Source of the DNA: Streptomyces lasiicapitis
GTDB taxonomy: Bacteria > Actinomycetota > Actinomycetes > Streptomycetales > Streptomycetaceae
Assembly: GCF_014646335.1 (NCBI RefSeq)
Contig: NZ_BMNG01000014.1
Span: 62,001-126,000 of the forward strand
Length of the DNA stretch: 64,000 nt
Direction: 5' to 3'
The position numbers and the translations under genes were made by a program. Shown one piece after another: positions 25,641 through 33,932 of the stretch (position 1 is the first letter of the stretch; every line of letters begins with the position of its first letter). The notes beneath the pieces were generated by a model, which made no database searches, was not told where the DNA came from, and saw only the letters and a list, made by a program, of their open reading frames with translations.

Positions 25641-25645
25641 TCGGC

Positions 25646-26530
25646 TCACCGTCGGCCCAGCGTCCGCTTCAGCCGCTTGCCGGACGGCGACTCGTCCAGC
25701 GTCTTCCACAGCTGCGCCGAGCTGGTGGACGCGTAGACGCCGGGAGCGCCCTGGTCACCGCAGCCGTCGCCGTAGCTGACGACGCCGATCTGGATCGGGT
25801 CCTGGCGGCCGGGAACGGTGCGGAAGATGGGGCCGCCGCTGTCGCCCTGGCAGGAGTCCTTGCCCTCGACGCCGGCGCAGAAGTTGACCTTCGAGCTGTA
25901 GCCGTCGTAGCTGACCTTGCACTCGTTGTGGGAGAGGATCGGGACCTTGACCTGGCGCAGCCGGTCCGGCGTGTGGGTCAGGGCGGTGTCCGTGTTGCCC
26001 CAGCCGGTGACCGTGGCCTTCTGGCCGGGGCGCAGGAGGGAGTCGGTGCCCTGCGTGGGCAGCTTCACCGGGCTGATGCCGCGGACCGGCTTGCTCAGCT
26101 GGATGAACGCGACGTCGTACGCGTCCTTGCCCTTGAGGTAGCGGGGGTGGACGACGATTCCGCTGCGGCTGCCGGTGCCCGTCGTCTTGGCGTTGCGTAT
26201 CTGGCCCTGCCCGCTCTTGGAGAGGACGGTGCGGCCGACGGCGACCTGCACGGTCTTCGCCTTGACCGGCTTGCCCGCGTCGTCGACGAGGCAGTGCGCG
26301 GCCGTCATGACGACGTCCGGCGCGATGAGGCTGCCGCCGCAGAACTGCCGGTCGAGGGCGCTGCCCGAGCCCTTCTCCAGGACGGCCACCATGAACGGGT
26401 AGGCGTCGTTGGAGACTTCGGTGCCGCCGATGATCGCGTTGGCGGCGGGGGCGCTGGTGGCTACCAGCGCGAGGGCGGTCGCGGCGGTCGCGCCGGCGAG
26501 GGCGGCACGGGGAGGAAAGGAAAGTCTCAT
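25646..26530 (-). CDS. Secreted trypsin-like serine protease (S1)
   Basis: A 294-residue preproenzyme. A signal peptide (residues 1-32, ending APAANA) runs directly into the mature N-terminus IIGGTEVS, so there is little or no propeptide. The triad is His79 (TAAHC), Asp139 (YDVAF) and Ser231 (GDSGGP). Asp225, six residues before the Ser, is the specificity-pocket aspartate of trypsins, so it should cleave after Lys/Arg. Six Cys are placed as in bacterial trypsins. Tandem 11-bp repeats lie upstream. Confidence 0.93.
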   Translation of the reverse strand: MRLSFPPRAALAGATAATALALVATSAPAANAIIGGTEVSNDAYPFMVAVLEKGSGSALDRQFCGGSLIAPDVVMTAAHCLVDDAGKPVKAKTVQVAVGRTVLSKSGQGQIRNAKTTGTGSRSGIVVHPRYLKGKDAYDVAFIQLSKPVRGISPVKLPTQGTDSLLRPGQKATVTGWGNTDTALTHTPDRLRQVKVPILSHNECKVSYDGYSSKVNFCAGVEGKDSCQGDSGGPIFRTVPGRQDPIQIGVVSYGDGCGDQGAPGVYASTSSAQLWKTLDESPSGKRLKRTLGRR

Positions 26531-27207
26531 GGGGGTTGAATTTCTCTTTCGTCTGGCTTTGTTGAGCGTGTGCTGAACGCGTGTTGAACGTGTTGCGCCG
26601 TGTGAGATGGCTCGTGGTGAGTGCCGGTTCACCGGAGACGGCATTGATTACGGGCAATAGGGCGCGCAATAGGGGCAGTTCGGACGTACGTGCCAGAAGG
26701 TGCGAGTGAGTCGCAAATTTGTGCGGAGATTCTGCGGAGGTGTGGCGCGCATCCGGTGTGCCTCCTCGCCCACCGGGCCCCTCCCTCCCGACGGCCCCTG
26801 ACATCGCACGTCGCCACGGGAACCGCTCCCGCCCCGCTCGGCGTCGTCCTGGTGGTCGAAGGGGTGCGGGAGGGGTGCGGAAGGGGTGCGGGCGCCCGGT
26901 CCGGGTGGCGGGAAGTCGTCGTACGGTCGCCGTGCGCGCAAAGCCAGTTGGTTCGCGAATGCGTAGACGTATTTCCGGAACCGGGTACTCAAAGGCCTCG
27001 GAACCGAGCGCCTCGTATTGCGCGTGAATAACGATGAACCGCCTGGGCTTCGCGTTCCATAACGCGCCTTGAGGGCCTTATGTGCTGCTGATACGGTGCG
27101 ATGGCTTGACACTGCGCCTGGGGCTGACGGGCCAATGGAACCCCGGCCGAGGCGGACGTAAGTGTCTCAAATGACGGTTTTTTCTTGGTCGTACGGGGAG
27201 CGGTTGC
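26531..27207. promoter_or_regulatory. 677-bp gene-free spacer between protease and Tad pilus operon
   Basis: No convincing gene here. Near the protease start are three imperfect 11-bp repeats (TTGAGCGTGTG 26562-26572, TGAACGCGTGT 26574-26584, TGAACGTGTTG 26585-26595). Further on are three tandem copies of AGGGGTGCGGR at 26860-26892. A -35-like TTGACA lies at 27106-27111, but I see no good matching -10. A T-rich run lies at 27178-27185. Confidence 0.5.
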
Positions 27208-27939
27208 GTGAAGATCCAAGAGCGTACGGGGGCGGGCAACAACCGTTCCGGCGTGCCGGCTCCGGCCGGGGTCGGTGAACGTCTTCCCACAGCACCTCGC
27301 GAGCGCAAACCCGCGCTTGCGGCGCTGGCCGTTCTGCTCATCCTGGTCGGGGCGCTCGGCGCCACGGTGCTCGTGCTGCGCGCGGGGGACCGGGTCGAGG
27401 TCGTCAAGGTGACGAAGCGGATCGCGCCGGGCGAATCGGTCAACACGGGCAACTCCACCTCTGTGATGGTCGCTGCGGACTCCGACGTGCACTACATCAA
27501 GAAGTCGAAGCTCTCCGCGCTGTCCAAGCTGAAGGCGCGGACCACCATCTACCCGGGCACCGTCGTGGTCGGCGAGATGTTCGACGACAAGGGCGGCCTG
27601 CCCACCGGCAAGGCCTCCGTGGGCCTCGCACTGAAGGAGGGGCAGTACCCCTCCACCCTGAAGCAGGGCGACACCGTCGCCCTCTACCGGGTCGCCGCCA
27701 ACGGCTCCTCCAGCTCCAACGACAACGACAAGGGAACGGGCGGCGGCAGCTCCGCCAGCCGTACGCCCCTGGTCGCCGACGCCCGCGTCGGCCTCGTCAA
27801 CAGCAAGGAAGACGCCACCATCAGCACCGGCAACCTGAGCATCACCGTGCTCGTCGACAACGACGACGTCGCCGCGGTGACCAGTGCCGCGTCGCTCGGT
27901 GAAGTCGCCGTGGCGGTCGTCCCCACCTCCGCCAACTAG
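27208..27939 (+). CDS. SAF-domain pilus assembly protein (CpaB/RcpC-like)
   Basis: A 243-residue protein with one N-terminal membrane helix at about 35-57 (ALAALAVLLILVGALGATVL). It is followed by an extracytoplasmic SAF domain (VEVVKVTKRIAPGESV ... ARTTIYPGTVVVGEMF), then a Ser/Gly/Asn-rich linker and a second beta region. In Tad systems CpaB-type proteins form part of the envelope channel. It uses a GTG start and is the first gene of the pilus operon. Confidence 0.75.
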   Translation: MKIQERTGAGNNRSGVPAPAGVGERLPTAPRERKPALAALAVLLILVGALGATVLVLRAGDRVEVVKVTKRIAPGESVNTGNSTSVMVAADSDVHYIKKSKLSALSKLKARTTIYPGTVVVGEMFDDKGGLPTGKASVGLALKEGQYPSTLKQGDTVALYRVAANGSSSSNDNDKGTGGGSSASRTPLVADARVGLVNSKEDATISTGNLSITVLVDNDDVAAVTSAASLGEVAVAVVPTSAN

Positions 27940-27957
27940 AGGGCGGACACCACACAC

Positions 27958-28809
27958 ATGGCCCTCATCGCTCTCGCCGCCGACAAAGGTTCCCCCGGCG
28001 TCACCACCGCGGCCGTCGCGCTCGCGGCGGTGTGGCCGCGGCGCGTGCTCGTCGCGGAGACCGACCCCGCGGGCGGCGACCTCGTCTACCGCAGCGCCGC
28101 CGCGCACGGCGGACCGCTGAACCCGAACACCGGCATGCTCTCCATAGCCGCGACCGCGCGCCGCGGCCTCGTCCCCGACCAACTCTGGGACCACACCCAG
28201 CCGTTGTCGGGTGGGCTCGAAGTGCTCGTCGGCCTCGGCATCTCCGAGCAGGCCGCCGGGCTCGCCGGGATCTGGCCGACGCTCGGGCGTGCCTTCGCCC
28301 AGCTCGCCGACTCCCCGCACGCGCCCGCCGACGTCATAGCCGACTGCGGCCGGATCGCGGGGGACAGCCCGGCGATCGAGCTGTTCCCGCACGCTGCCCT
28401 TGTCCTGCTCATCTCGCGTACGGAGCCGGAGGCCATCGCCCGCGTGCGAGACCGCGCCGCCGCCCTCGCCGCCAAGCTGCACGGCGGCTCCCGCGGCGTC
28501 GCCTCGCTCGCGACGCCCCTCATCGGCGTCGTCCTCATCGCCGACCCGGCCAACTCCGGCAAGCTGATACACCAGGTCAACGACATGCTCGTGGCCGCCC
28601 AGACCGGCGCCCGCGTCATCGGCACCCTCGCCGACGACCCGGCGGGCGCCGACCAGTTGGCAGGGCGCAAGCGCGGGCGGCTCGACAAGTCGATGCTCAT
28701 TCGGTCGGCCCGGAAAGTCACCGTCGACCTGTCGCAGCAGTACGGCGCCGCCTGGGCGAATCCGACCGCGGGTCCGACCGCAGGACCGACAGCGGGTGCC
28801 GGGCGATGA
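27958..28809 (+). CDS. CpaE-like MinD/ParA-family protein with altered P-loop
   Basis: A 283-residue MinD/ParA-type protein. The N-terminus MALIALAADKGSPGVTTAAV keeps the deviant-Walker signature lysine (Lys10) but lacks the usual second Lys of GKT/S, so ATP hydrolysis may be lost. VLVAETDPAGGDL matches the next conserved strand. CpaE proteins place Tad pilus machinery in the cell. The C-terminus has a small repeat (TAGPTAGPTAG). It overlaps the next gene by four bases (ATGA). Confidence 0.75.
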   Translation: MALIALAADKGSPGVTTAAVALAAVWPRRVLVAETDPAGGDLVYRSAAAHGGPLNPNTGMLSIAATARRGLVPDQLWDHTQPLSGGLEVLVGLGISEQAAGLAGIWPTLGRAFAQLADSPHAPADVIADCGRIAGDSPAIELFPHAALVLLISRTEPEAIARVRDRAAALAAKLHGGSRGVASLATPLIGVVLIADPANSGKLIHQVNDMLVAAQTGARVIGTLADDPAGADQLAGRKRGRLDKSMLIRSARKVTVDLSQQYGAAWANPTAGPTAGPTAGAGR

Positions 28810-30113
28810 GTGCCGTCGACCACCAGCTGGTGAAGCGGTTCCGGCAGGACGCCGGTGACCGCATCGCCGAGCAGCGCCGCCTCGACCAGGTCTCCGGCGT
28901 CACGCCGATGTCCAGCGAGGACGAGCGGCAGTACGCCCGCGCCGTCATCGCGCAGATCCTGGAGGAGTACGCCCGCGGCGAGATCAACGCCGGGCGCACC
29001 CCGCTGGACGCCGAGACCGAGGAGCAGTACGCGGCCGCCGTGCACGCCGCGCTCTTCGGCGTCGGCCGCCTCCAGCCCCTCCTGGACGACCCCGAGGTCG
29101 AGAACATCGACATCAACGGCTACGACCAGGTCTTCGTGGGCTACGCCGACGGACGGGAGGCCAGGGGCGAGCCGGTCGCCGAGACCGACGAGGAGCTGAT
29201 CGAGCTCATCCAGATCCTCGGCGCCTACTCCGGTCTGTCGTCGCGGCCCTTCGACTCCGCCAACCCCCAGCTCGACCTGCGGCTCCCGGACGGCTCCCGG
29301 CTCTCCGCCGTGATGGACGTGACCCGGCGGCCCGCCCTGTCCATCCGTCGCGCCCGCATGGGCAAGGTCTTCATGTCCGACCTGGTGGGGAACGGCACGA
29401 TCGCCCCGGATGTCGCGCACTTCCTCGCCTGCGCCGTACGGGCCCGCAAGAACATCATGATCGCGGGCGCCACCAACGCCGGAAAGACCACGCTCCTGCG
29501 CGCCCTCGCCAACGAGATCCCGCCCCACGAGCGCCTCATCACCGTCGAACGCGCCCTGGAGCTCGGCCTCGACACCTTCGCCGACCTGCATCCCAACGTC
29601 GTGGCCTTCGAGGAGCGGCTGCCCAACTCCGAGGGGCAGGGCACCATCTCGATGGCCGAGCTGGTACGGCGTTCGCTGCGCATGAACCCCTCCCGCGTCA
29701 TCGTCGGCGAGGTACTCGGCGACGAGATCGTGACCATGCTCAACGCCATGTCGCAGGGCAACGACGGCTCGCTCTCCACGATCCACGCCAACAGCTCCAG
29801 CGAGGTCTTCAACAGGATCTCGACGTACGCGCTCCAGGCCTCCGAGCGGCTGCCCATCGAGGCAAGCCAGATGCTCGTCGCCGGAGCCGTGAACTTCGTC
29901 GTCTTCATCCAGCGGCGCAACAACTACCAGACCGGCGGCAAGCTCCAGCGCATGGTGACCTCCGTCCGCGAGGTCAACGGCGTCGACGGCAGGGTGCTGT
30001 CCAGCGAGGTGTTCGCGGAGGCGCCGGACGGCCGCGTCGTCGCGCACGCGCCGATCGCCTGCATGGACGACCTCGCCGCGTTCGGCTACCGGCCCGCCGG
30101 GCAATGGGGGTGA
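28806..30113 (+). CDS. tadA: Tad pilus assembly ATPase CpaF/TadA
   Basis: A 435-residue type II/IV secretion-type ATPase. The N-terminal domain has VENIDINGYDQVFVGY and a CpaF-style LDLRLPDGSRLSAV. Walker A is GATNAGKTT, followed by Asp-box and RMNPSRVIVGEV with Walker B, then the His-box region SLSTIHANS. It powers assembly (and perhaps retraction) of the Flp pilus. It is coupled to the cpaE-like gene and followed by tadB after 7 bp. Confidence 0.95.
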   Translation: MSAVDHQLVKRFRQDAGDRIAEQRRLDQVSGVTPMSSEDERQYARAVIAQILEEYARGEINAGRTPLDAETEEQYAAAVHAALFGVGRLQPLLDDPEVENIDINGYDQVFVGYADGREARGEPVAETDEELIELIQILGAYSGLSSRPFDSANPQLDLRLPDGSRLSAVMDVTRRPALSIRRARMGKVFMSDLVGNGTIAPDVAHFLACAVRARKNIMIAGATNAGKTTLLRALANEIPPHERLITVERALELGLDTFADLHPNVVAFEERLPNSEGQGTISMAELVRRSLRMNPSRVIVGEVLGDEIVTMLNAMSQGNDGSLSTIHANSSSEVFNRISTYALQASERLPIEASQMLVAGAVNFVVFIQRRNNYQTGGKLQRMVTSVREVNGVDGRVLSSEVFAEAPDGRVVAHAPIACMDDLAAFGYRPAGQWG

Positions 30114-30120
30114 GCACGAC

Positions 30121-31110
30121 ATGAACTCACTCGGCTCCATGGGGGGTCTGTTCTCGCTGCCCGTGCTGTACGGGCTGGCCTGCGGCGTCGCCGTCGGCGG
30201 CGGCCTCGCGCTGCTCGCGGTCGCGGTGCGCGGTCTGCCCGCCAAGCCGGCCCACGAGAAGCAGCGCGCCAGCGAGCGGATGAGCGAACTCGTCCGGTTC
30301 GCCGGGCAGCGCGGCTCGCTCGCCGCCGGCGTCGGCCTGGTCGTCCTGCTGCTCTCGCGCTGGGCGGTGGCCGGCATCGCGGCCGGCGTCCTCGTCTTCT
30401 TCTGGGACAAGCTGTTCGGCGGTGCCGCCGAGGAGCGCCAGCAGATGCGGCGCGTCGAGGCCCTCGCGGCCTGGACCGAGTCGCTGCGCGACACCATCGC
30501 GGGCGCAGTCGGCCTGGAGCAGGCCATTCCGGCGTCCGCGCGGGCCGCGGCGCCCGTCCTGCGGCCCCATCTCGACGCCCTCGTCGACCGGTTGCGGGCC
30601 CGCACCCCGCTGCCCGAGGCCCTGCAGATCCTCGCCGACGAGATCGACGACGCCTCGGCCGACATCATCGTCGCGGCGCTGATCCTCAACTCCAAGCTGC
30701 GCGGTCCCGGCCTGCGCCAGGTCCTCGGCGCGCTCGCCAAGTCGGCGCGCGAGGAGGTCGACATGCGGCAGCGCGTGATGGCGCAGCGGGCCTCGACCCG
30801 GCGTTCGGTGCAGATCGTGGTCGCGGTCTCCATCGCCTTCGTACTCGGACTCTCGATCTTCAACCGCGAGTTCGTGTCGCCGTACGGCACTCCCGTCGGG
30901 CAGCTCGTCCTGGCCTGTGTGTGCGGTCTGTTCGCGCTCGGCTTCTGGTGGCTGCGCAAGCTGTCGACGGTCGAGACGCCGGACCGTTTCCTCGTCCGGG
31001 ACGAGCCGGGGGTCCAGTTCGTACGTCCCCGGGTGCCGGGCGCCGAACCGGGCGCGGGCCAGCAAGTGCTGCCGCCGCACACGAACACCTCTGAGGGGGT
31101 ACGTCGATGA
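30121..31110 (+). CDS. tadB: Tad pilus inner-membrane platform protein TadB
   Basis: A 329-residue membrane protein with a T2SSF domain (AWTESLRDTIAGAVGLEQAI, GPGLRQVLGALAKSAREEVDMR) between N-terminal and C-terminal membrane helices. TadB and TadC form the platform on which TadA acts. Its stop overlaps the tadC start. Confidence 0.9.
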   Translation: MNSLGSMGGLFSLPVLYGLACGVAVGGGLALLAVAVRGLPAKPAHEKQRASERMSELVRFAGQRGSLAAGVGLVVLLLSRWAVAGIAAGVLVFFWDKLFGGAAEERQQMRRVEALAAWTESLRDTIAGAVGLEQAIPASARAAAPVLRPHLDALVDRLRARTPLPEALQILADEIDDASADIIVAALILNSKLRGPGLRQVLGALAKSAREEVDMRQRVMAQRASTRRSVQIVVAVSIAFVLGLSIFNREFVSPYGTPVGQLVLACVCGLFALGFWWLRKLSTVETPDRFLVRDEPGVQFVRPRVPGAEPGAGQQVLPPHTNTSEGVRR

Positions 31111-32036
31111 ACCTGACCATGCCGATCGTCATCGGCGCCACCCTGGGCCTCGGCATCTTCGCCCTGGTCCGCGCGCTGATGCCGGCCAAGCGCAGCGCGG
31201 TCGCCACGGTCGCGCGCATCGACGCGATGCGGGCCCGCGGCGCGGCGTACGAGTCCTCGCACCGCACGGCGGACGCCGAGGACAAGGGGCGGCTCGGCAC
31301 CGTACGCAGCCGCGTGGGCGTGCGCGTCGCCGAGTTCTACGTCCAGCAGGGCTGGGAGATGCGGTCGCTGCGGGCCGACCTGGCCGTGCTCGACCGGAGT
31401 TGGGAGAAGTTCCTGGCGACGAAGGTGCTGCTCGCGGCCACCGGTGTCTTCTTCGGCCCGTTCCTCTTCGTGGTCATCTACACCCTCAACTTCGGCCGCA
31501 GCCCCATCATCCCGGTGTGGCTGGCCCTGATGTTCGGCGTGCTCTTCTTCTTCCTGCCGGACCTCGAGGTGCGGCGGGACGCGCAGGACAAGCGGCGCGA
31601 CCTGCGGCGCGTCATCGGCGCCTACCTCGACCTGGTCTCCATGAGCCTCGCGGGCGGCCGCGGCCTGCCCGAGGCGCTGATGGCGGCGGCCGAGGTGTCC
31701 GACGGCTGGGCGACGCAACGTATCCGCAACGCCCTGGCCGACGCCCGGATCACCGGCATCAGCCAGTGGCAGGCGCTCGGCTCGCTCGGCGAGGAACTGG
31801 GCGTCGAAGAGCTCAAGGACCTCTCCGCGTCCCTGGCCCTGGTCGCGGACGACGGCGCGAAGGTGCGCGAGTCGCTCGCCTCCCGCGCGGAGACGATGCG
31901 CCACCGCGAGCTCGCCGAGATCGAGGGCAGCGCGGGCGAGAAGTCACAGTCGATGCTTGTGGCACAGCTGTTGCTGTGTGCGGGATTCCTGGTGTTCCTC
32001 ATCTTTCCGGCGGCGATGCGCGTGTTCCAGGCCTGA
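31107..32036 (+). CDS. tadC: Tad pilus inner-membrane platform protein TadC
   Basis: A 309-residue T2SSF protein with four membrane helices (N-terminal one, two at about 106-150, one at the C-terminus) and the conserved cytoplasmic segment LDLVSMSLAGGRGLPEAL with DDGAKVRESLASRAETMRHRE. The ATG at 31107 overlaps tadB by four bases. A 91-bp spacer separates it from the pilin gene. Confidence 0.9.
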   Translation: MNLTMPIVIGATLGLGIFALVRALMPAKRSAVATVARIDAMRARGAAYESSHRTADAEDKGRLGTVRSRVGVRVAEFYVQQGWEMRSLRADLAVLDRSWEKFLATKVLLAATGVFFGPFLFVVIYTLNFGRSPIIPVWLALMFGVLFFFLPDLEVRRDAQDKRRDLRRVIGAYLDLVSMSLAGGRGLPEALMAAAEVSDGWATQRIRNALADARITGISQWQALGSLGEELGVEELKDLSASLALVADDGAKVRESLASRAETMRHRELAEIEGSAGEKSQSMLVAQLLLCAGFLVFLIFPAAMRVFQA

Positions 32037-32127
32037 ACCCCTGAACCCTCCGACGGGGACACGTCGAACGCGATCCACAGACCCGTACATCCCCCCACAA
32101 AACTCTGTTTCGAGAGGACAACTCACC

Positions 32128-32379
32128 ATGAACGGACGGAACTTCAGCACCGGCATCCCGGCGGTCGACTTCCTCGTCACCTTCCTCCAGGGGCGTGTGC
32201 AGCGCGCCCGCTCCGGCGAGCTCGACCGCGGCGCGTCCGCCGTCGAGTGGGTGATCATCTCGGCGGTCGTCGTGGCGATCGTCGGCGTGGTCGCCGCGAT
32301 CATCAACAACGCGCTCAAGGGCGGCGCCGACAAGGTCAGCGACTGCATCGAGGGCGCCGACGCCAGCAAGACCTGCTGA
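32128..32379 (+). CDS. flp: Flp-type major pilin precursor, 83 aa
   Basis: An 83-residue prepilin. A 35-residue leader ends at Gly35, then ASAVE40W41 begins the hydrophobic helix (WVIISAVVVAIVGVVAAI). Glu at +5 fits the Flp motif, but +6 is Trp instead of the usual Tyr. The short tail has Cys73 and a terminal Cys83, which could form a disulfide. A good site (GAGAGGA) precedes the ATG. It would be cleaved by the peptidase encoded at 37016. Confidence 0.85.
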   Translation: MNGRNFSTGIPAVDFLVTFLQGRVQRARSGELDRGASAVEWVIISAVVVAIVGVVAAIINNALKGGADKVSDCIEGADASKTC

Positions 32380-32383
32380 ACCG

Positions 32384-32833
32384 ATGAATCGTGACCGGAT
32401 GCCGGGATTCGTACGCCGAAGGGTGGAGGCCGCCTCCGCCCGCGGCGAATCCGGCATGACCGCGATCGAGTTCGTGCTGCTCACACCGGTCCTCTTCTTC
32501 CTGATCTTCGCGACGGTGCAGTTCGCCCTGTACTTCTTCGCGGACCACGTCGCCCAGGCGGCGGCCCAGGCCGGCGCGCGCAAGGCCCGTGCCACGGCCG
32601 ACGACAACCCGGGCGGCTGGCGGGGCGAGGCGACCGACGTCGTCGACGCCTACATCCGCCAGCTCGGCCCGAAGCTGGTGCTCGGCCCGGACGTCAAGAC
32701 CATCCAGCCGCAGCAGAACACGGTCGGCGTGGAGATCACGGCCGAGGTGCCCTCGGTCTTTCCCGGGCTCGACCTGACGGTGCACGCACAGTCGTCGGGG
32801 CCGGTGGAGCGGTTCGTGGAGGAGGACGGCTGA
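32384..32833 (+). CDS. TadE-like pseudopilin, 149 aa
   Basis: A 149-residue protein with a prepilin-like junction (Gly24, then MTAIE29F, Glu at +5) followed by a membrane helix (FVLLTPVLFFLIFATVQFALYFF) and an extracytoplasmic beta domain. This is the TadE layout. The start lies 4 bp after flp and the stop overlaps the next gene. Confidence 0.82.
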   Translation: MNRDRMPGFVRRRVEAASARGESGMTAIEFVLLTPVLFFLIFATVQFALYFFADHVAQAAAQAGARKARATADDNPGGWRGEATDVVDAYIRQLGPKLVLGPDVKTIQPQQNTVGVEITAEVPSVFPGLDLTVHAQSSGPVERFVEEDG

Positions 32834-33303
32834 TGCGGGGGGTACGGGGGATGCGGGGGGTACGACGCTTGGCGGCCGGGGTCGCGAGACGCCGCCGCAG
32901 TCGCGTCGCGGCTGACGATCGGGGGCTCTCCACCGTCGAAGTCGTCATCCTGGCACCGGTGATGATCCTCTTCATCCTGGTCCTGGTGGCCTTCGGGCAG
33001 CTCGTCGACGGCCGCGGTGCCATCGACGGCGCGGCCCGCGACGCCGCCCGCGCGGGCTCGATCCAGAAGGACCAGGGCACGGCGATGGCCGAGGCCCGCA
33101 AGGCCGCCAAGGCCGACCTGGAGGACGTCTGCTCGGGACCGGTCACCGTCGTACAGAAGAGCGCGGGCTTCGAGCCGGACACGCTCTTCACGGTCGAGGT
33201 GAGCTGCGAGGTGCGGGGCCTCGCGATGCTCGGCCTCGACATCCCGACGACGCTGGAGGCCAGCTTCAGCTCCCCGCTGGATCCTTACCGGAGGTCGGCG
33301 TGA
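32833..33303 (+). CDS. TadE/TadF-like pseudopilin, 156 aa
   Basis: A 156-residue protein. A basic start (with the repeat MRGVRGMRGVR) leads to a prepilin-like junction (Gly31, then LSTVE36V) and a membrane helix (VVILAPVMILFILVLVAFG). The rest is extracytoplasmic with two Cys. The ATG overlaps the previous stop (TGATG), so expression is coupled. Confidence 0.8.
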   Translation: MRGVRGMRGVRRLAAGVARRRRSRVAADDRGLSTVEVVILAPVMILFILVLVAFGQLVDGRGAIDGAARDAARAGSIQKDQGTAMAEARKAAKADLEDVCSGPVTVVQKSAGFEPDTLFTVEVSCEVRGLAMLGLDIPTTLEASFSSPLDPYRRSA

Positions 33304-33806
33304 GAGCGGGAGCGGTGGGGGTTGTTCGCGGATTTCGTGTCGTACGGGACTTTCCGGGCGTACGAGGGTGGGTCGGCGCACGCCGGGCGCGACTGGACGA
33401 CCGGGGCTCGGGCGCGGGCGCCGTCATCGTCTTCGCGCTCGTCTTCCTCACCCTGACCGCGTTCGTGATCGACGGCGGCCTGTCCATCTCCAAGCGCGAA
33501 CGCGCCGCCGACATCGCCGAACAGGCCGCCCGCTACGCCGCGCAGGACCTCGACACCGAGGGCCTGTACGAAGGCGCGGACGGCGCCCCCATCAACTACG
33601 AGAACTGCGGCGCCCGGGTCAAGAAGTTCGCCCGCGAAATGGGCCTGAACGGCCCGGACGTGTCCGCCACCCACTGCGTCACCGCCACCGCCGAACAGGT
33701 CGAGGTCGAGGTCCAGATGACGTACAGCCCGGTGTTCACCGGGATGTTCTTCGGCGGGGACGTGACGGTGCGGGGGCGGGCCGCGGCGGAGAACCGGGTC
33801 GGGTAG
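33300..33806 (+). CDS. TadG-like pilus assembly protein, 168 aa
   Basis: A 168-residue protein with a basic N-terminus, Gly36 then SGAGAVIVFALVFLTLTAFVI, a helix typical of TadG/Flp-like proteins but without the +5 Glu, so processing by the prepilin peptidase is doubtful. The segment DGGLSISKRERAADIAEQAARYAAQDL is the classic TadG-N motif. It lacks the large von Willebrand domain of proteobacterial TadG. The GTG start overlaps the previous stop. Confidence 0.8.
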   Translation: MRAGAVGVVRGFRVVRDFPGVRGWVGARRARLDDRGSGAGAVIVFALVFLTLTAFVIDGGLSISKRERAADIAEQAARYAAQDLDTEGLYEGADGAPINYENCGARVKKFAREMGLNGPDVSATHCVTATAEQVEVEVQMTYSPVFTGMFFGGDVTVRGRAAAENRVG

Positions 33807-33818
33807 GCGGTCACCGAG

Positions 33819-33841
33819 TTGTCCACACGGAGTTATCCACA
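33819..33841 (+). promoter_or_regulatory. Tandem pair of DnaA boxes between tadG-like and LysM/BTAD genes
   Basis: TTGTCCACA at 33819-33827 is the preferred Streptomyces DnaA box. TTATCCACA at 33833-33841 is the E. coli consensus. They have the same orientation, 14 bp apart. The 126-bp spacer upstream of the LysM/BTAD gene is otherwise featureless. Confidence 0.55.
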
Positions 33842-33932
33842 GCCTCTGCGCGGGCGTTGGCACCTTCCGTAACATCGCCCGAGTACGCAGATACGCATCC
33901 CACACACAAGGATCAGGACCAGGACACCCGCC

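Noticed and set aside
26860..26892. CRISPR-like tandem repeats
   Set aside because: Units are 11 bp, directly adjacent with no spacers, and no cas genes are present.
28086..31904. A 1272-codon open frame on the minus strand across the cpaE-tadC genes
   Set aside because: It lies opposite four coupled genes with clear protein families. Its translation is low-complexity Ala/Gly/Arg/Val, typical of the antisense frame of high-GC DNA.
33819..33841. A replication origin
   Set aside because: Only two DnaA boxes are present, without dnaA, dnaN or the box cluster expected at oriC.
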